A stretch of 23,984 nucleotides of DNA from Phycisphaerales bacterium UBA1845 (GCA_002338715.1 DDIR01000102.1:91863-115846); one strand, 5' to 3'; positions 10,701 to 18,381 are shown, counted from the first letter of the stretch. Numbers and translations: made by a program. Notes: generated by a model from the letters alone, not told the origin.

Positions 10701-10840
10701 GCGACGATCACCCGGAAACAATCAAGGCGATTGAAGGACTGGTCGATTCGCTTGAAGCCCAGAAACGATTGGATGATGCCAAGCGATGGCGGCGCGTACT
10801 AGAGGGTTGTGCAGAACAATCCAAGCCGTCCGTTGACTGA
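7772..10840 (+). CDS. Transmembrane Ser/Thr protein kinase with C-terminal TPR domain (copy 1)
   Basis: A 1022-residue membrane kinase. After a ~80-residue N-terminal region comes a Hanks-type kinase domain (about 84-370): glycine loop GKGGMG (94-99), Lys116 in VAVK, HRDLKPSN (Asp217), DFG (235-237) and SPE (266-268), so it should be active. One transmembrane helix (~389-413) precedes a short coiled coil (~416-447) and a conserved linker with QLTGID. Eleven ~42-residue TPR helix pairs follow, recognisable by R-x-x-LG-x-D-x-P-x-TL. One helix implies a cytoplasmic kinase and an extracytoplasmic TPR sensor. The TTG start at 7772 has GAAGGA ~9 bases upstream and overlaps the sigma stop; its N-terminus aligns with the paralogue (YKHVMDLFHQA against YQRVKELFTQA). 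It lacks the ~120-residue C-terminal block of the paralogue. Likely partner: the sigma factor encoded just upstream. Confidence 0.92.
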   Translation: MNSAERYKHVMDLFHQACDLPDQERDQFLTDACGDDAELRRAVEQLVQHDREACDAVRAGEQGEGVRAISAATLGEENVLPKRIGEYRIVRMIGKGGMGIVYEAKQDHPRRTVAVKVLHAGVGTISTMQRFQREANLLAKLQHPGIAQVLEAGAGELETQSGMTAVQPFLAMELVDGQTVDQYVKTRSLDVRAILKLFANICDAVEHAHGRGVIHRDLKPSNILVTATGQPKILDFGVARATDADIHTVTLQTETGQLVGTIPYMSPEQVSGNPASIDAQTDVYSLGVVLFELLTGKLPYVVNNLPIVECARTIREEEPTLLSTIDRKFRGDVETIVAKSLEKDKSRRYASVADLSADINRHLRHEPIVARPASTIYVVRKFARRNKPLVGGLVATFLALLLGAIGTTIGLVSALHANEKLESTNQELAETNRQLGESNADLQKVSAFQSAQLTGIDVPLMGMRLREDLLDGVGEERVSSLESELAQINFVDVAMSTLQRNFFERAIDAVKDQFADQPALQAGMLQNLATTMRELGLFKAAVDPQTLALQIRRRELGDDNAETVASISASGLLAQALTDFEQADVMFREALEANRRLLGPTDNATLTALANVGGNLQNLGEFEKAEQIVREAVDGLKVASGPSDPETIDAMATLGLVLSSRSKYDEAETLFREVVKQRREVLGDDDPKTIGSIASLGTVLKDRGKLEEAISLTREAFELRRRVLGADHPDTLRTMTSMGSNLARQGNLADAEPILREALEKRRRLLGSTHYDTLSSIDHLASLLEEMGRYTEAEALYRESLEGRRLTLGNDHPSTLRAIGNLGYILNQQGKSEDAEPYYRESLAGLRNVFGNDNSNTLTAVGNLAALLSGLGQDEEAEGLFLESLDGRRRLLGDDHPSTLNAIYNMGDMLLRKDKLNEAEPFCLQALDGYRRIGGDNHIGTLYSLTLVGRLRMKQNNPAGAQVYFNEAVERRREINGDDHPETIKAIEGLVDSLEAQKRLDDAKRWRRVLEGCAEQSKPSVD

Positions 10841-11368
10841 TCGACCCTGTTAAACGCGAAGGGAAGAGAGTCTGAGAGTTTCTCGCGGGGACGCGGTGGC
10901 AAGCAGTACGGTTGGCTTCGGGCGTGCAATCGGTGCAAAGAAAACCGAGAGGGCGGGCAATTTCCGTGATGCGCGCAATCGGTTGGTTTTTTGAGCGGGT
11001 GGAGGTCGTTCTGGCAGGAATCCATTTCGGCCCCAACCAGTCATCAAAAAAATCCGCGAAATTCGTTCGCGGGCTTCGGTTTCCCCGAACGGAACCCTTT
11101 TCGAAAAATGGCGAATCGCCAGGGTGCCTAGAGCGGGCGATTGGGCCGGTGAACGGAGGCAGTGCCGCCCACTTCAACTAAATCCCCCAATGAGTCCGCC
11201 CGGTTCCACAATTAGCATCGACCTCACCAGGGCCTCGAAAATCGCACACTATCAGCCGCGCTTGGCAACGACTCGCCTCCGCCAAACCAACCTGAATCAG
11301 AACCGATTCGCTGCGAGCGATTCCTCGGTGGATTGCATCGCCATTGCTATCGCGCTGGTGCGTGGCAA
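10841..11368. other. Convergent intergenic region between the two kinase genes
   Basis: This ~530-bp gap separates the 3' ends of the two kinase genes. Apart from a minus-strand terminator I see no RNA gene, repeat or recognisable protein. I looked for a remnant of the C-terminal block missing from kinase copy 1 and did not find one. A T6 run near 10988 has no convincing stem before it, so I do not call a plus-strand terminator. Confidence 0.5.
11046..11072 (-). terminator. Rho-independent terminator for the leftward sigma-kinase operon
   Basis: Read on the minus strand: CCGCGAA-CGAAT-TTCGCGG, a perfect 7-bp stem with a 5-base loop, followed by ATTTTTTT. It lies ~300 bases beyond the stop codon of kinase copy 2, so that transcript would carry a long 3' UTR. 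Confidence 0.7.
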
Positions 11369-14300
11369 TCAGTCGGTTGCGCCTGTCAGGGATCGCCACT
11401 TCGTTTCTTCCCGCCGTTTGCCCCAGGCACGATACAAGTCGGCGAGCCGCAGCCGCGCTTCGGCAACGCGTGATCGGGCCCGTTCGTTTTCCTCGAGCGC
11501 AGAGGCCAACTGCTCGGCGCACTCAAGTAACAATGGCTCGGCCTCCGCGTATCGATTCGGATCGGCCGAAATGGCTTCGGCAAGCAGCCCCTGCGCGTTC
11601 CAGCGTGGCCAACTCTCGGACTGGTCCGAGTCCTTATAGAGTGAGAGGCCTTCGGACAGCGATGCTTCGGCTTCGGTGGGTCGATTCTGTCGCAGCAGAT
11701 TGTGCCCGAGCGCGCAAAGCGCTCCGGCGCGTCGTGTGCCATCATCGGGATGGTTGCGCGTCGCGGCATCAATCACAAAGCGCCGCCACTGCTCCGCGTC
11801 CGTCCAGTCATTTTGAGCCTCCAGGGCGTCGGCCAATCCAAGGACCGCCCCCAGCGTCTCGGGATGATCGTCACCGTTAACGCGGCGCCGGCGTTCGACT
11901 GCAGTTTCAAGAAACGTTTCAGCTTCGGCAGGGTTGTCCTGTGCCATGCGAAGCTGTCCCATCAAAGTGAGCGAGTAGAGCGTACCGATATGATCATCAC
12001 CGCCAACGCGCTGATATCCTTCATACGCTTCTTTGCAGAACCCTTCGGCCTGATCGAGCTTGCCTTGGCGCAAAAGCATATCGCCCATGTTGTAGATGGC
12101 ATTCAGAGTAGACGGGTGATCATCGCCCAGCAGGCGACGGCGACCTTCGAGCGATTCGTGATACAGTGGTAGGGCTTCTTCGTGCTTGCCGAGTCCGCTG
12201 AGAAGGGCGGCGAGATTGCCGATGCTTGTTAGCGTATGCGGATGATCGTTGCCGTAAACGCGGCGCAGACCGGCCAGCGTCTCTCGGTACAGCGGTTCGG
12301 CTTCTTCGGCTTTTCCCTCTTGGCTCAGCATGAATCCGAGATTCCCCAGGGCGCGAAGCGTGGCCGGATGATCGTTACCGAGCGTGCGGCGACGACCTTC
12401 GAGCGATTCGCGAAAGAGCGACTCGGCTTCTGCATATAGTCCGCGTTCTTCCAGCAATGAGGCCAACGAATCGACCGAATTGATCGTGTCGTAGTGGGTT
12501 TTTCCCAGGACGTGTCGGCGTTTTTCGAGGGCGTCGCGAAGGATTGGTTCGGCTTCTTCGAGTTTGGCCAAACTGGTTAAATGGGTTCCGATCTCCATCT
12601 GTGTAGCGAGTGTCTTTGGGTGTTCCGCGCCCAGTAGTTTCGATCGAACCTCGAATGCCTCGCGGGTCAACTTCAGCGCTTCTTCGTATGCACCTTGGTT
12701 ACCCAGGACTGTTGCAAGCGTTAACATCGACGCAGCAGTTAATGAATTGTCGTCACCCAAAACTTCGCGACGCCTTTGCAGCGTTTCGCGTGCGAGTTTC
12801 TCGGCTTCTTCGTATCGACCTTGAAAATTGACAATACTCGCAAGTGTTGCCATGGCATGCAGTGTGTCGATGTCATTGGGGCCATATGCTTTGCTTAGTC
12901 CATTGTACGCCGTGCGAGCAAGTTCCTCCGCCTCTTCATTGCGCCCGAGCCGCTGAAGGACGAGCGCAAGGTTGACGGCTGCACTTGATGTCTCGCGGGC
13001 GCTTTCCCCCAGGGTCTTGCCATACCCCTCCAAGATCTGTCTGAAACGACTTTCGGCTTCTTCGAACTCGCCACGGCTGAGTTGGAGGTTTCCCAACTCG
13101 CCCAACGACGCAAGCGAATCGTAATGCTCGTCACCCAGCTCTTGACGGCGAATTGCCAGCGATCGCTCCTGGGGCGCAACTGCAGAATCGAGCAATCCGA
13201 GTTCGCGCATCGTGGTGGCCAGATCCTGCAACAACGTGGCTTGAAGAAGCGGTTGATCTTCAAATTGCGACTCGACGCTCTTGACCGCGCGGTCGAAGAA
13301 ATTGTGTTCGAGGGTGCTTCGGGCGTAGTCGACGAAGTTCACGTCGCCAACCAGCGATTCGAAGGTGGACCGTTCTTCTTGGGGAATACCACTGAGAAGA
13401 TCGCTCCTTAGTTGCAGGGCCATGCCCGCGGCATCGATTCCTGTCAATTGGTCAGATTGAAACTGGCTGACGTTCTTTAAGTCGGTATTGGATTCTTCAA
13501 GCTTGCGATTTGTGTCAGCCAGTTCTCTGTTGGCTTGCAGCGCCGACAACAACCCAAAGACCGTACCAGTGACACCCAATATGAGCACGACCAGCGCCAC
13601 ACCCAGTCCTGTTACCAGCCCCTTATTTCGCCGGGCGAATTTCCGAAACTGATAAACGGCGCTGGCCGGTCTTGCCACGATGGGTTCGTCGGCAAGAAAG
13701 CGCCGCAGGTCAGCCGCCATCTCGCTGGCTGATTGGTAACGATGCTCGCGGTCTTTTTCCAACGCCTTGGCGACAATCGTTTCGAGGTCGCCACGCAACT
13801 GAGCGCCGGCCTCGCTGAGTTTTGTTGGCTCTTCTTCCTGAATGATGCGGGCGGCTTGGGCGATCGAGCAGTTTTGCAGATCGTGTGGAAGTTGGCCGCT
13901 CAACAACTCAAAGAGCAGCACACCGAGGGCGTAGATGTCGCAACGCGTATCGAGGCTGGACGAATCACCGGTGACCTGCTCCGGACTCATATAAGCGAGT
14001 GTGCCGATGAGTTGGCCAACCTCCGTCTGAAGTGTTGCGATACTCGCATCGCCTTCAACCAGTCGGGCGACGCCGAAATCAAGCACTTTCGGCTGCCCCA
14101 CGGCATCTGCGATTCTGGAGGTACTCTTAAGCGAACCCGTCAGCGACGACTCCGGTTCAACGACCAGGATGTTGGCTGGTTTCAAGTCGCGATGAATGAT
14201 GCCGCGTTGGTGTGCGTGTTGAACGGCATCGCAGACGCGAGCCACAAGCTCGAGGCGATGGCGTGTTGAGAGGTTGTGCGCCTTGGCGTACGCGGTGATA

Positions 14301-14800
14301 CGCTCGCCTTGAATCAACTCCATCGCAAGAAACGGCTGCTCGCCGGATTCGTCCTGCGAGATGGCGGCTTCATAGATGTGGGCGATGCCAGCGTGCTGAA
14401 GTTTTCCGAGGACTTCGGCTTCACGTTTGAAGCGAGCGAGCAGTTGGGGCGACACCATTGGCGTTCGGATGACCTTGAGCGCAACGCGACGCTTGGGCGA
14501 ATCCTGCTCGGCTTCGTAAACAATGCCCATTCCGCCATGGCCTTTGAGGCCAACAATGCGGTACTTGCCGATTCGTTCCGGCATGGTGGGGGAGTCGTCG
14601 AGCATGCTCGCCGCGCCGGCATCGAGTTGTTTGGCGGCTGAGTTCGGGTTGCTTTCTTCAGCCAGCATTTCGCGCACTTCGCGGAAAACGTCGGCATCAT
14701 CCGCGGCTTCGTCTGCAAGCCACGCGGCGCGCTCATTGGCCGGTCGATTCAGCGCTTGCGTGAAGAGTTCCTTGACGCGTTGATATTGATCGGGCGTCAC
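11369..14800 (-). CDS. Transmembrane Ser/Thr protein kinase with C-terminal TPR domain (copy 2)
   Basis: A 1143-residue paralogue of the kinase at 7772 with the same domain order. The kinase domain (about 76-375) has GHGGMG (87-92), Lys109 in VALK, HRDLKPAN (Asp205), DFG (241-243) and SPE (272-274). A transmembrane helix lies at ~394-418, then a coiled coil, the QLTGID linker and eleven ~42-residue TPR pairs. A final ~120-residue block (GHNLLRQNRPTEAE ... RLADLYRAWGKRREE) is absent from copy 1. About 18 extra residues rich in Ser/Thr lie between HRDLKPAN and DFG (~214-234). The GTG start at 14800 overlaps the upstream sigma stop as GTGA, with AAAGGTGA ~8 bases before it. Topology suggests a cytoplasmic kinase and an extracytoplasmic TPR domain; the signal sensed is unknown. 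Confidence 0.93.
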   Translation of the reverse strand: MTPDQYQRVKELFTQALNRPANERAAWLADEAADDADVFREVREMLAEESNPNSAAKQLDAGAASMLDDSPTMPERIGKYRIVGLKGHGGMGIVYEAEQDSPKRRVALKVIRTPMVSPQLLARFKREAEVLGKLQHAGIAHIYEAAISQDESGEQPFLAMELIQGERITAYAKAHNLSTRHRLELVARVCDAVQHAHQRGIIHRDLKPANILVVEPESSLTGSLKSTSRIADAVGQPKVLDFGVARLVEGDASIATLQTEVGQLIGTLAYMSPEQVTGDSSSLDTRCDIYALGVLLFELLSGQLPHDLQNCSIAQAARIIQEEEPTKLSEAGAQLRGDLETIVAKALEKDREHRYQSASEMAADLRRFLADEPIVARPASAVYQFRKFARRNKGLVTGLGVALVVLILGVTGTVFGLLSALQANRELADTNRKLEESNTDLKNVSQFQSDQLTGIDAAGMALQLRSDLLSGIPQEERSTFESLVGDVNFVDYARSTLEHNFFDRAVKSVESQFEDQPLLQATLLQDLATTMRELGLLDSAVAPQERSLAIRRQELGDEHYDSLASLGELGNLQLSRGEFEEAESRFRQILEGYGKTLGESARETSSAAVNLALVLQRLGRNEEAEELARTAYNGLSKAYGPNDIDTLHAMATLASIVNFQGRYEEAEKLARETLQRRREVLGDDNSLTAASMLTLATVLGNQGAYEEALKLTREAFEVRSKLLGAEHPKTLATQMEIGTHLTSLAKLEEAEPILRDALEKRRHVLGKTHYDTINSVDSLASLLEERGLYAEAESLFRESLEGRRRTLGNDHPATLRALGNLGFMLSQEGKAEEAEPLYRETLAGLRRVYGNDHPHTLTSIGNLAALLSGLGKHEEALPLYHESLEGRRRLLGDDHPSTLNAIYNMGDMLLRQGKLDQAEGFCKEAYEGYQRVGGDDHIGTLYSLTLMGQLRMAQDNPAEAETFLETAVERRRRVNGDDHPETLGAVLGLADALEAQNDWTDAEQWRRFVIDAATRNHPDDGTRRAGALCALGHNLLRQNRPTEAEASLSEGLSLYKDSDQSESWPRWNAQGLLAEAISADPNRYAEAEPLLLECAEQLASALEENERARSRVAEARLRLADLYRAWGKRREETKWRSLTGATD

Positions 14801-15372
14801 GGTGTGTCACCTTTTCGGAGCTCTTTTCCCAGCCACGCCTTGGCGCTGCGCCATTCACTCTGCACGGTTGTTCGAGATACACCCAACGCTTCCGCCACTT
14901 CCTCCTCCGATGCGCCCGCAAAGAATCGCATCTCGACGACTTTGTATTGGCGCGGATCGAGTTGCTCCATCTGCGTCAAGAGTTCGTTGAGCGCCAACAC
15001 GTCAATCTCATCGCCGCCGGTTGGCGTCAGGATGTTGCTGAGGGTGACGCGGTCCCGGTCGCCGCCGCGCTTGTCGGTTTTCTTGCGGCGAGCGTGGTCG
15101 ATCAGGATTTGCCGCATTGCCGTCGCAGCCACCGCGTAGAAATGGGCCCGGTCTTCCCAGCGACTTCCACTGATCGCGAGCTTGGCGTAGGCCTCGTGGA
15201 CGAGGGCGGTCGGTTGAAGCGTATGGCCGCCCTCCTGACGCCGGAAGTAGTCGGACGCCAACCCGCGCAGGTCTTCGTAAATCACGGGAAAGAGCTGCGC
15301 CGCAGCCGACTCGTCGCGATCAGCCAGCCGTTGGAGCAACTCGGTTGGATTGGTGTTCGGCCCGTGTTCCAT
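14797..15372 (-). CDS. ECF-family RNA polymerase sigma factor, kinase-coupled type (copy 2)
   Basis: A 191-residue sigma factor paralogous to the one at 7173. Region 2 (about 10-100) contains LQPTALVHEAYAKL and HFYAVAATAMRQILIDHARR; region 4 (about 125-188) contains MRFFAGASEEEVAEALGVS and TTVQSEWRSAKAWL. The usual acidic region-2.2 motif is again replaced by QPTA (Thr55). The frame is open upstream to 15735, but ATG 15372 is chosen because conserved sequence begins there (MEHGPNTNPTELLQRL), a TATACT box lies six bases before it, and a longer form would run into the gene at 15580. It overlaps the kinase gene by 4 bases. By analogy with kinase-coupled ECF43 sigmas it is probably activated by phosphorylation; its targets are unknown. 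Confidence 0.92.
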   Translation of the reverse strand: MEHGPNTNPTELLQRLADRDESAAAQLFPVIYEDLRGLASDYFRRQEGGHTLQPTALVHEAYAKLAISGSRWEDRAHFYAVAATAMRQILIDHARRKKTDKRGGDRDRVTLSNILTPTGGDEIDVLALNELLTQMEQLDPRQYKVVEMRFFAGASEEEVAEALGVSRTTVQSEWRSAKAWLGKELRKGDTP

Positions 15373-15378
15373 GCCCTC

Positions 15379-15407
15379 AGTATACCGCCAGAGGGGATTT
15401 CTACGAA
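15379..15407 (-). promoter_or_regulatory. Candidate promoter of the second sigma-kinase operon (TTCGTA-N17-TATACT)
   Basis: On the minus strand TATACT (15384-15379) ends exactly six bases before the ATG, with a weak TTCGTA 17 bases upstream. The predicted transcript would start at or within a base or two of the ATG. The -10 to start-codon spacing is identical to that of the other sigma gene. Confidence 0.45.
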
Positions 15408-15420
15408 AAATTCCAATTCT

Positions 15421-15462
15421 CCTGAGCCTGCGGCCAAGGAATTGCGTTTCGTTGCTGGAAGG
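15421..15462 (+). promoter_or_regulatory. Conserved upstream element, copy 1 (ECF-like promoter or RNA hairpin)
   Basis: This stretch is shared with 18471-18512, both upstream of exoprotein genes. The longest identical run is ATTGCGTTTCGTTG, and CTGAGCCTGC is also shared. It can be read as TGAGCC-N16-CGTTTC, an ECF-promoter-like layout, giving a 5' leader of ~120 bases. The flanks can also fold (8 of 12 pairs here). It lies on the divergent side of the second sigma operon. Confidence 0.45.
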
Positions 15463-15579
15463 ACCGGAAGGGTGCTGATTTTTGGGGCAATCCAGCCTCC
15501 ACCCTCCGAGCAGCAAGCGACATCGAACTTGACAGCGACGCGAGAAACCAGCCCGCAAAACCCAATTGGAGAAGCGCCC

Positions 15580-18363
15580 ATGAACATGCGAAAAGCGACA
15601 ATCGGAATTCTGATACTGCTGGGACTGCCCGGATGGGTCCATGCCGAGTTCGAATGGCGAGGAAACAATAACAACAACTGGGACAACAACGGCAATTGGA
15701 CAGGTCAGTCCGGTTGGCCCGACGCTCCGAACCATAACGTTCTACTCAATGCGAGTGCCAACCGATTCGATCTCGATCTTCGTGGCGGCGATCGCGATGT
15801 AAGAGACTTATCAGTGGGGCCACTTGTGGGTATTGACTACATCATTGAGAGCAATAGCGGCGGACAGGGTGTGCTTCGCATCAACAGAGATATCCTCGGT
15901 GCTTTGGGGTCCAGTCCAAATACCGGTTCAGTGACCTTTGCGAATTCCGTGAATCTGGTTCAGGCCGCAGATGGGCTTTGGTCATTGCAGGGCATCGACC
16001 TTATCTTCGACGGCACGCTCTCGGGTAATAGCTTGATCGAACTATACTCCGGAGACGTCACATTCAATGCGGCGAATTCTTTTTCTGGAGAATTGCTCGT
16101 TTATCCGTCTTCTCGGGGAATCACTCTTGGACACGCAAATGCTGTCGCCAATGCATTGGTTACGGTCAATCGTAACATGGGTCTCAACGTGACCGACAAC
16201 GCCATCGACGCAAACGTTGGCGCGCTGGCTGGCACGGCAAATTTGAATTTCGGAAGTCAGACCGTCACGGTTGGTGGCAACGACCTCGATACGGTCTATT
16301 CCGGCGACATCAGCGGCACCGGGAACTTGGTGAAGGTTGGTGGCGGTGATATGACGCTTTCGGGCGACAACACCAATTTCACCGGCACAGTCACCATTGG
16401 TGACGGCGCATTTCTCTTGGGAAGCATCACCATCGGTAGCGACAATGCCCTGGTCAACAACACCGTAAACGTTAGAACGCTTGACGGATTGGTGATGGGT
16501 GGTGCGGACCGGACGATCGGTGGACTAACAGGCAATGGCGACGTTCACCTCACGCACAGTCTTTCGGTCGGAAACAACAACAGCGATACGAACTTTGGCG
16601 GTACGTTTGAAGGTGTCGGATCGCTTGAAAAGGTTGGCACCGGCACGCTAACGGTAACCGGGTTCAGCAATTCTTACTCTGGCGGAACCGCCTTGACCGA
16701 TGGCATTCTCGAGGTCAATCGTAACAACTCGCTGGGTGATGCGTCAGGTAGTGTCACCTTCAACGGCGGAACACTTTCAGCCATCGATTCGTTTACGACC
16801 GAACGCCCGTTCGACTTCGCTGACGCCAGCGTCGATGGCGCCCTACATGTTATCGCAGGCGAAACATTGCAAATCGACTCCGAAATCATAGGAGCCAGCG
16901 ACAACCACCTTAGAATTGATGGAACAGGGACACTCGTCCTCGCCGGTAACAGCAACGGATTCGGTACGCTGCACAACAGCGGCGGTGGCCACTTGAATGT
17001 CAGTGGTGCAGGAGGGAAGTTGAATTTGTCCGGGGATGCCGCAAATGCTTTTTTCGTCAGCGGCGACAGTACAGCCGCCATTCAAAACGGCGTAGCGGTG
17101 ACGCTGACTGGAAACAGCGGCGTAAACCGCACTGTTCTTACGGGCAACGCCGTACTATCGATTGAGGGAGTCGGCTCGACACTTGTGTCGCCACGCCTCG
17201 ATGTTGGCCCCTCAGGTGCGGGAAGCGCCGAAGTGATCGTCCAGTCGGGCGGGTCGATTCAATCGGACCGCATTCGGATCGGGGACATTGCCAGCGATGA
17301 TGGAGCGGCTGGAACCCTGACGATTGGCGCGGGTAGCGATGTGGTTTCCGACCAGACGGCTCTCCTTCGTCGCGGCACCATCGATATTTCGGGCGGTACG
17401 CTTAAGACGAACACACTTAGCGATGTTGACTCACCGAATACGATCCGAATAAGCGATCCTGTATCAGGTTCGGCGCTCACCATCGGAACAAACAATGGTA
17501 GCTCGCTGGTGAATGCTGTCATCGAGGACGCCAGCACCGGTTCGGGTTCAATTCGAAAAGTAGGGACCGGTACGCTGGAACTGACCCACGCCAACACCTA
17601 TTCCGGCGACACATTCGTAGATGGTGGAACGCTGCTTATCAGCAACTCCAACGGGTATGCTACCGGCTTGGGCGATGTTTTTGTCAGTTCCGGGGCAACG
17701 CTTGCAGGCACTGGAGGGGTCGATTCAATGATCGTGAACACTGGCGGTGTGGTTTCTCCCGGCCAACCGACCGGTGTGCTGGTTGCCTTCGATGCAACAT
17801 TCGAGCCCGGTGCAACTTTGGCGATCGCTATTGGCGGTTTGAATGACTTCAGTCAACTCAACGCCCCCGGGCCAGTCAACCTGAATGGTACGCTCGATCT
17901 GACCTACATCAATGGATTCAGCGCATCGCCGGGCGATTCGTTCCGGATCGTCGACTCGGGGGATTTGTTTGGAACCTTTGAAGCAATCAACTTCCCCGAC
18001 GATCAGCCGTGGTACATCAAGTACAACACCAACACCGACAACGTGATCGTTGGCATTTGCTCGGATGCCGATTCGGATGGCGTCTGCGACGAAGACGACG
18101 TGTGTGATGGATTCGACGACAACATTGACACCGACGGCGACGGTTTGCCGAATGGCTGCGATGCTTGTGCGGGCGGAGCGGCTAGCGGCGACGTTGATGG
18201 TGATGGCGATGTTGACCTTGCCGACTACGAAGCGATGAGCGCATGCCTGCTGGGCCCGGCTGGTGGCCTGAATCCAGACTGCGATTGCTTCGATCTCGAC
18301 GACGACGGCGACGTGGATACGTTTGACTTCGCCAACTTCCAAGTCAGCTTCACTGGCAACTAA
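15580..18363 (+). CDS. Exported beta-strand-repeat protein with TSP3 linker and dockerin-like tail
   Basis: A 927-residue secreted protein. ATG 15580 has GGAGA ~9 bases upstream and gives a clean signal peptide (MNMRKATIGILILLGLPGW..., probable cleavage after VHA at 22). The mature N-terminus has the paired NW motif (NNNNNWDNNGNW) shared with both paralogues in the window. PATR-type repeats are clear near residues 346 (GSLEKVGTGTLTVTG) and 655 (GSIRKVGTGTLELTH). A T5SS/PEP-CTERM-associated-type segment lies around 500-590 (LDVGPSGAGSAEVIVQSGGS). From ~826 come a TSP3-like Asp-rich linker and two EF-hand loops (DVDGDGDVDLADY, DLDDDGDVDTFDF) flanking SACLLGP and CDCFD. No outer-membrane barrel is present, so the tail probably mediates anchoring. 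Likely surface or extracellular; ligand unknown. Sequence upstream of 15580 in the same frame is the antisense of the sigma gene, not part of this protein. Confidence 0.92.
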   Translation: MNMRKATIGILILLGLPGWVHAEFEWRGNNNNNWDNNGNWTGQSGWPDAPNHNVLLNASANRFDLDLRGGDRDVRDLSVGPLVGIDYIIESNSGGQGVLRINRDILGALGSSPNTGSVTFANSVNLVQAADGLWSLQGIDLIFDGTLSGNSLIELYSGDVTFNAANSFSGELLVYPSSRGITLGHANAVANALVTVNRNMGLNVTDNAIDANVGALAGTANLNFGSQTVTVGGNDLDTVYSGDISGTGNLVKVGGGDMTLSGDNTNFTGTVTIGDGAFLLGSITIGSDNALVNNTVNVRTLDGLVMGGADRTIGGLTGNGDVHLTHSLSVGNNNSDTNFGGTFEGVGSLEKVGTGTLTVTGFSNSYSGGTALTDGILEVNRNNSLGDASGSVTFNGGTLSAIDSFTTERPFDFADASVDGALHVIAGETLQIDSEIIGASDNHLRIDGTGTLVLAGNSNGFGTLHNSGGGHLNVSGAGGKLNLSGDAANAFFVSGDSTAAIQNGVAVTLTGNSGVNRTVLTGNAVLSIEGVGSTLVSPRLDVGPSGAGSAEVIVQSGGSIQSDRIRIGDIASDDGAAGTLTIGAGSDVVSDQTALLRRGTIDISGGTLKTNTLSDVDSPNTIRISDPVSGSALTIGTNNGSSLVNAVIEDASTGSGSIRKVGTGTLELTHANTYSGDTFVDGGTLLISNSNGYATGLGDVFVSSGATLAGTGGVDSMIVNTGGVVSPGQPTGVLVAFDATFEPGATLAIAIGGLNDFSQLNAPGPVNLNGTLDLTYINGFSASPGDSFRIVDSGDLFGTFEAINFPDDQPWYIKYNTNTDNVIVGICSDADSDGVCDEDDVCDGFDDNIDTDGDGLPNGCDACAGGAASGDVDGDGDVDLADYEAMSACLLGPAGGLNPDCDCFDLDDDGDVDTFDFANFQVSFTGN

Positions 18364-18381
18364 CAAACCTTCTGAACATCT

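Noticed and set aside
10722..11177. 151-codon minus-strand ORF (and an 89-codon plus-strand ORF at 10912-11181) in the convergent gap
   Set aside because: The first overlaps the 3' end of kinase copy 1 and both lack domains or a ribosome binding site; they also cover the terminator at 11046-11072.
15529..15534. Perfect TTGACA upstream of the exoprotein gene at 15580
   Set aside because: No -10-like hexamer lies 16-19 bases downstream (CCCGCA at 17), so it is probably chance.
14947..15579. Upstream extension of the exoprotein frame back to 14947
   Set aside because: It would be antisense to the sigma gene and has no domain; ATG 15580 has a ribosome binding site and a proper signal peptide.
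15373..15735. Upstream extension of the second sigma factor to 15735
   Set aside because: Sigma homology starts at MEHGPNTN (15372), a -10 box lies just before it, and the extension overlaps the start of the exoprotein gene on the other strand.
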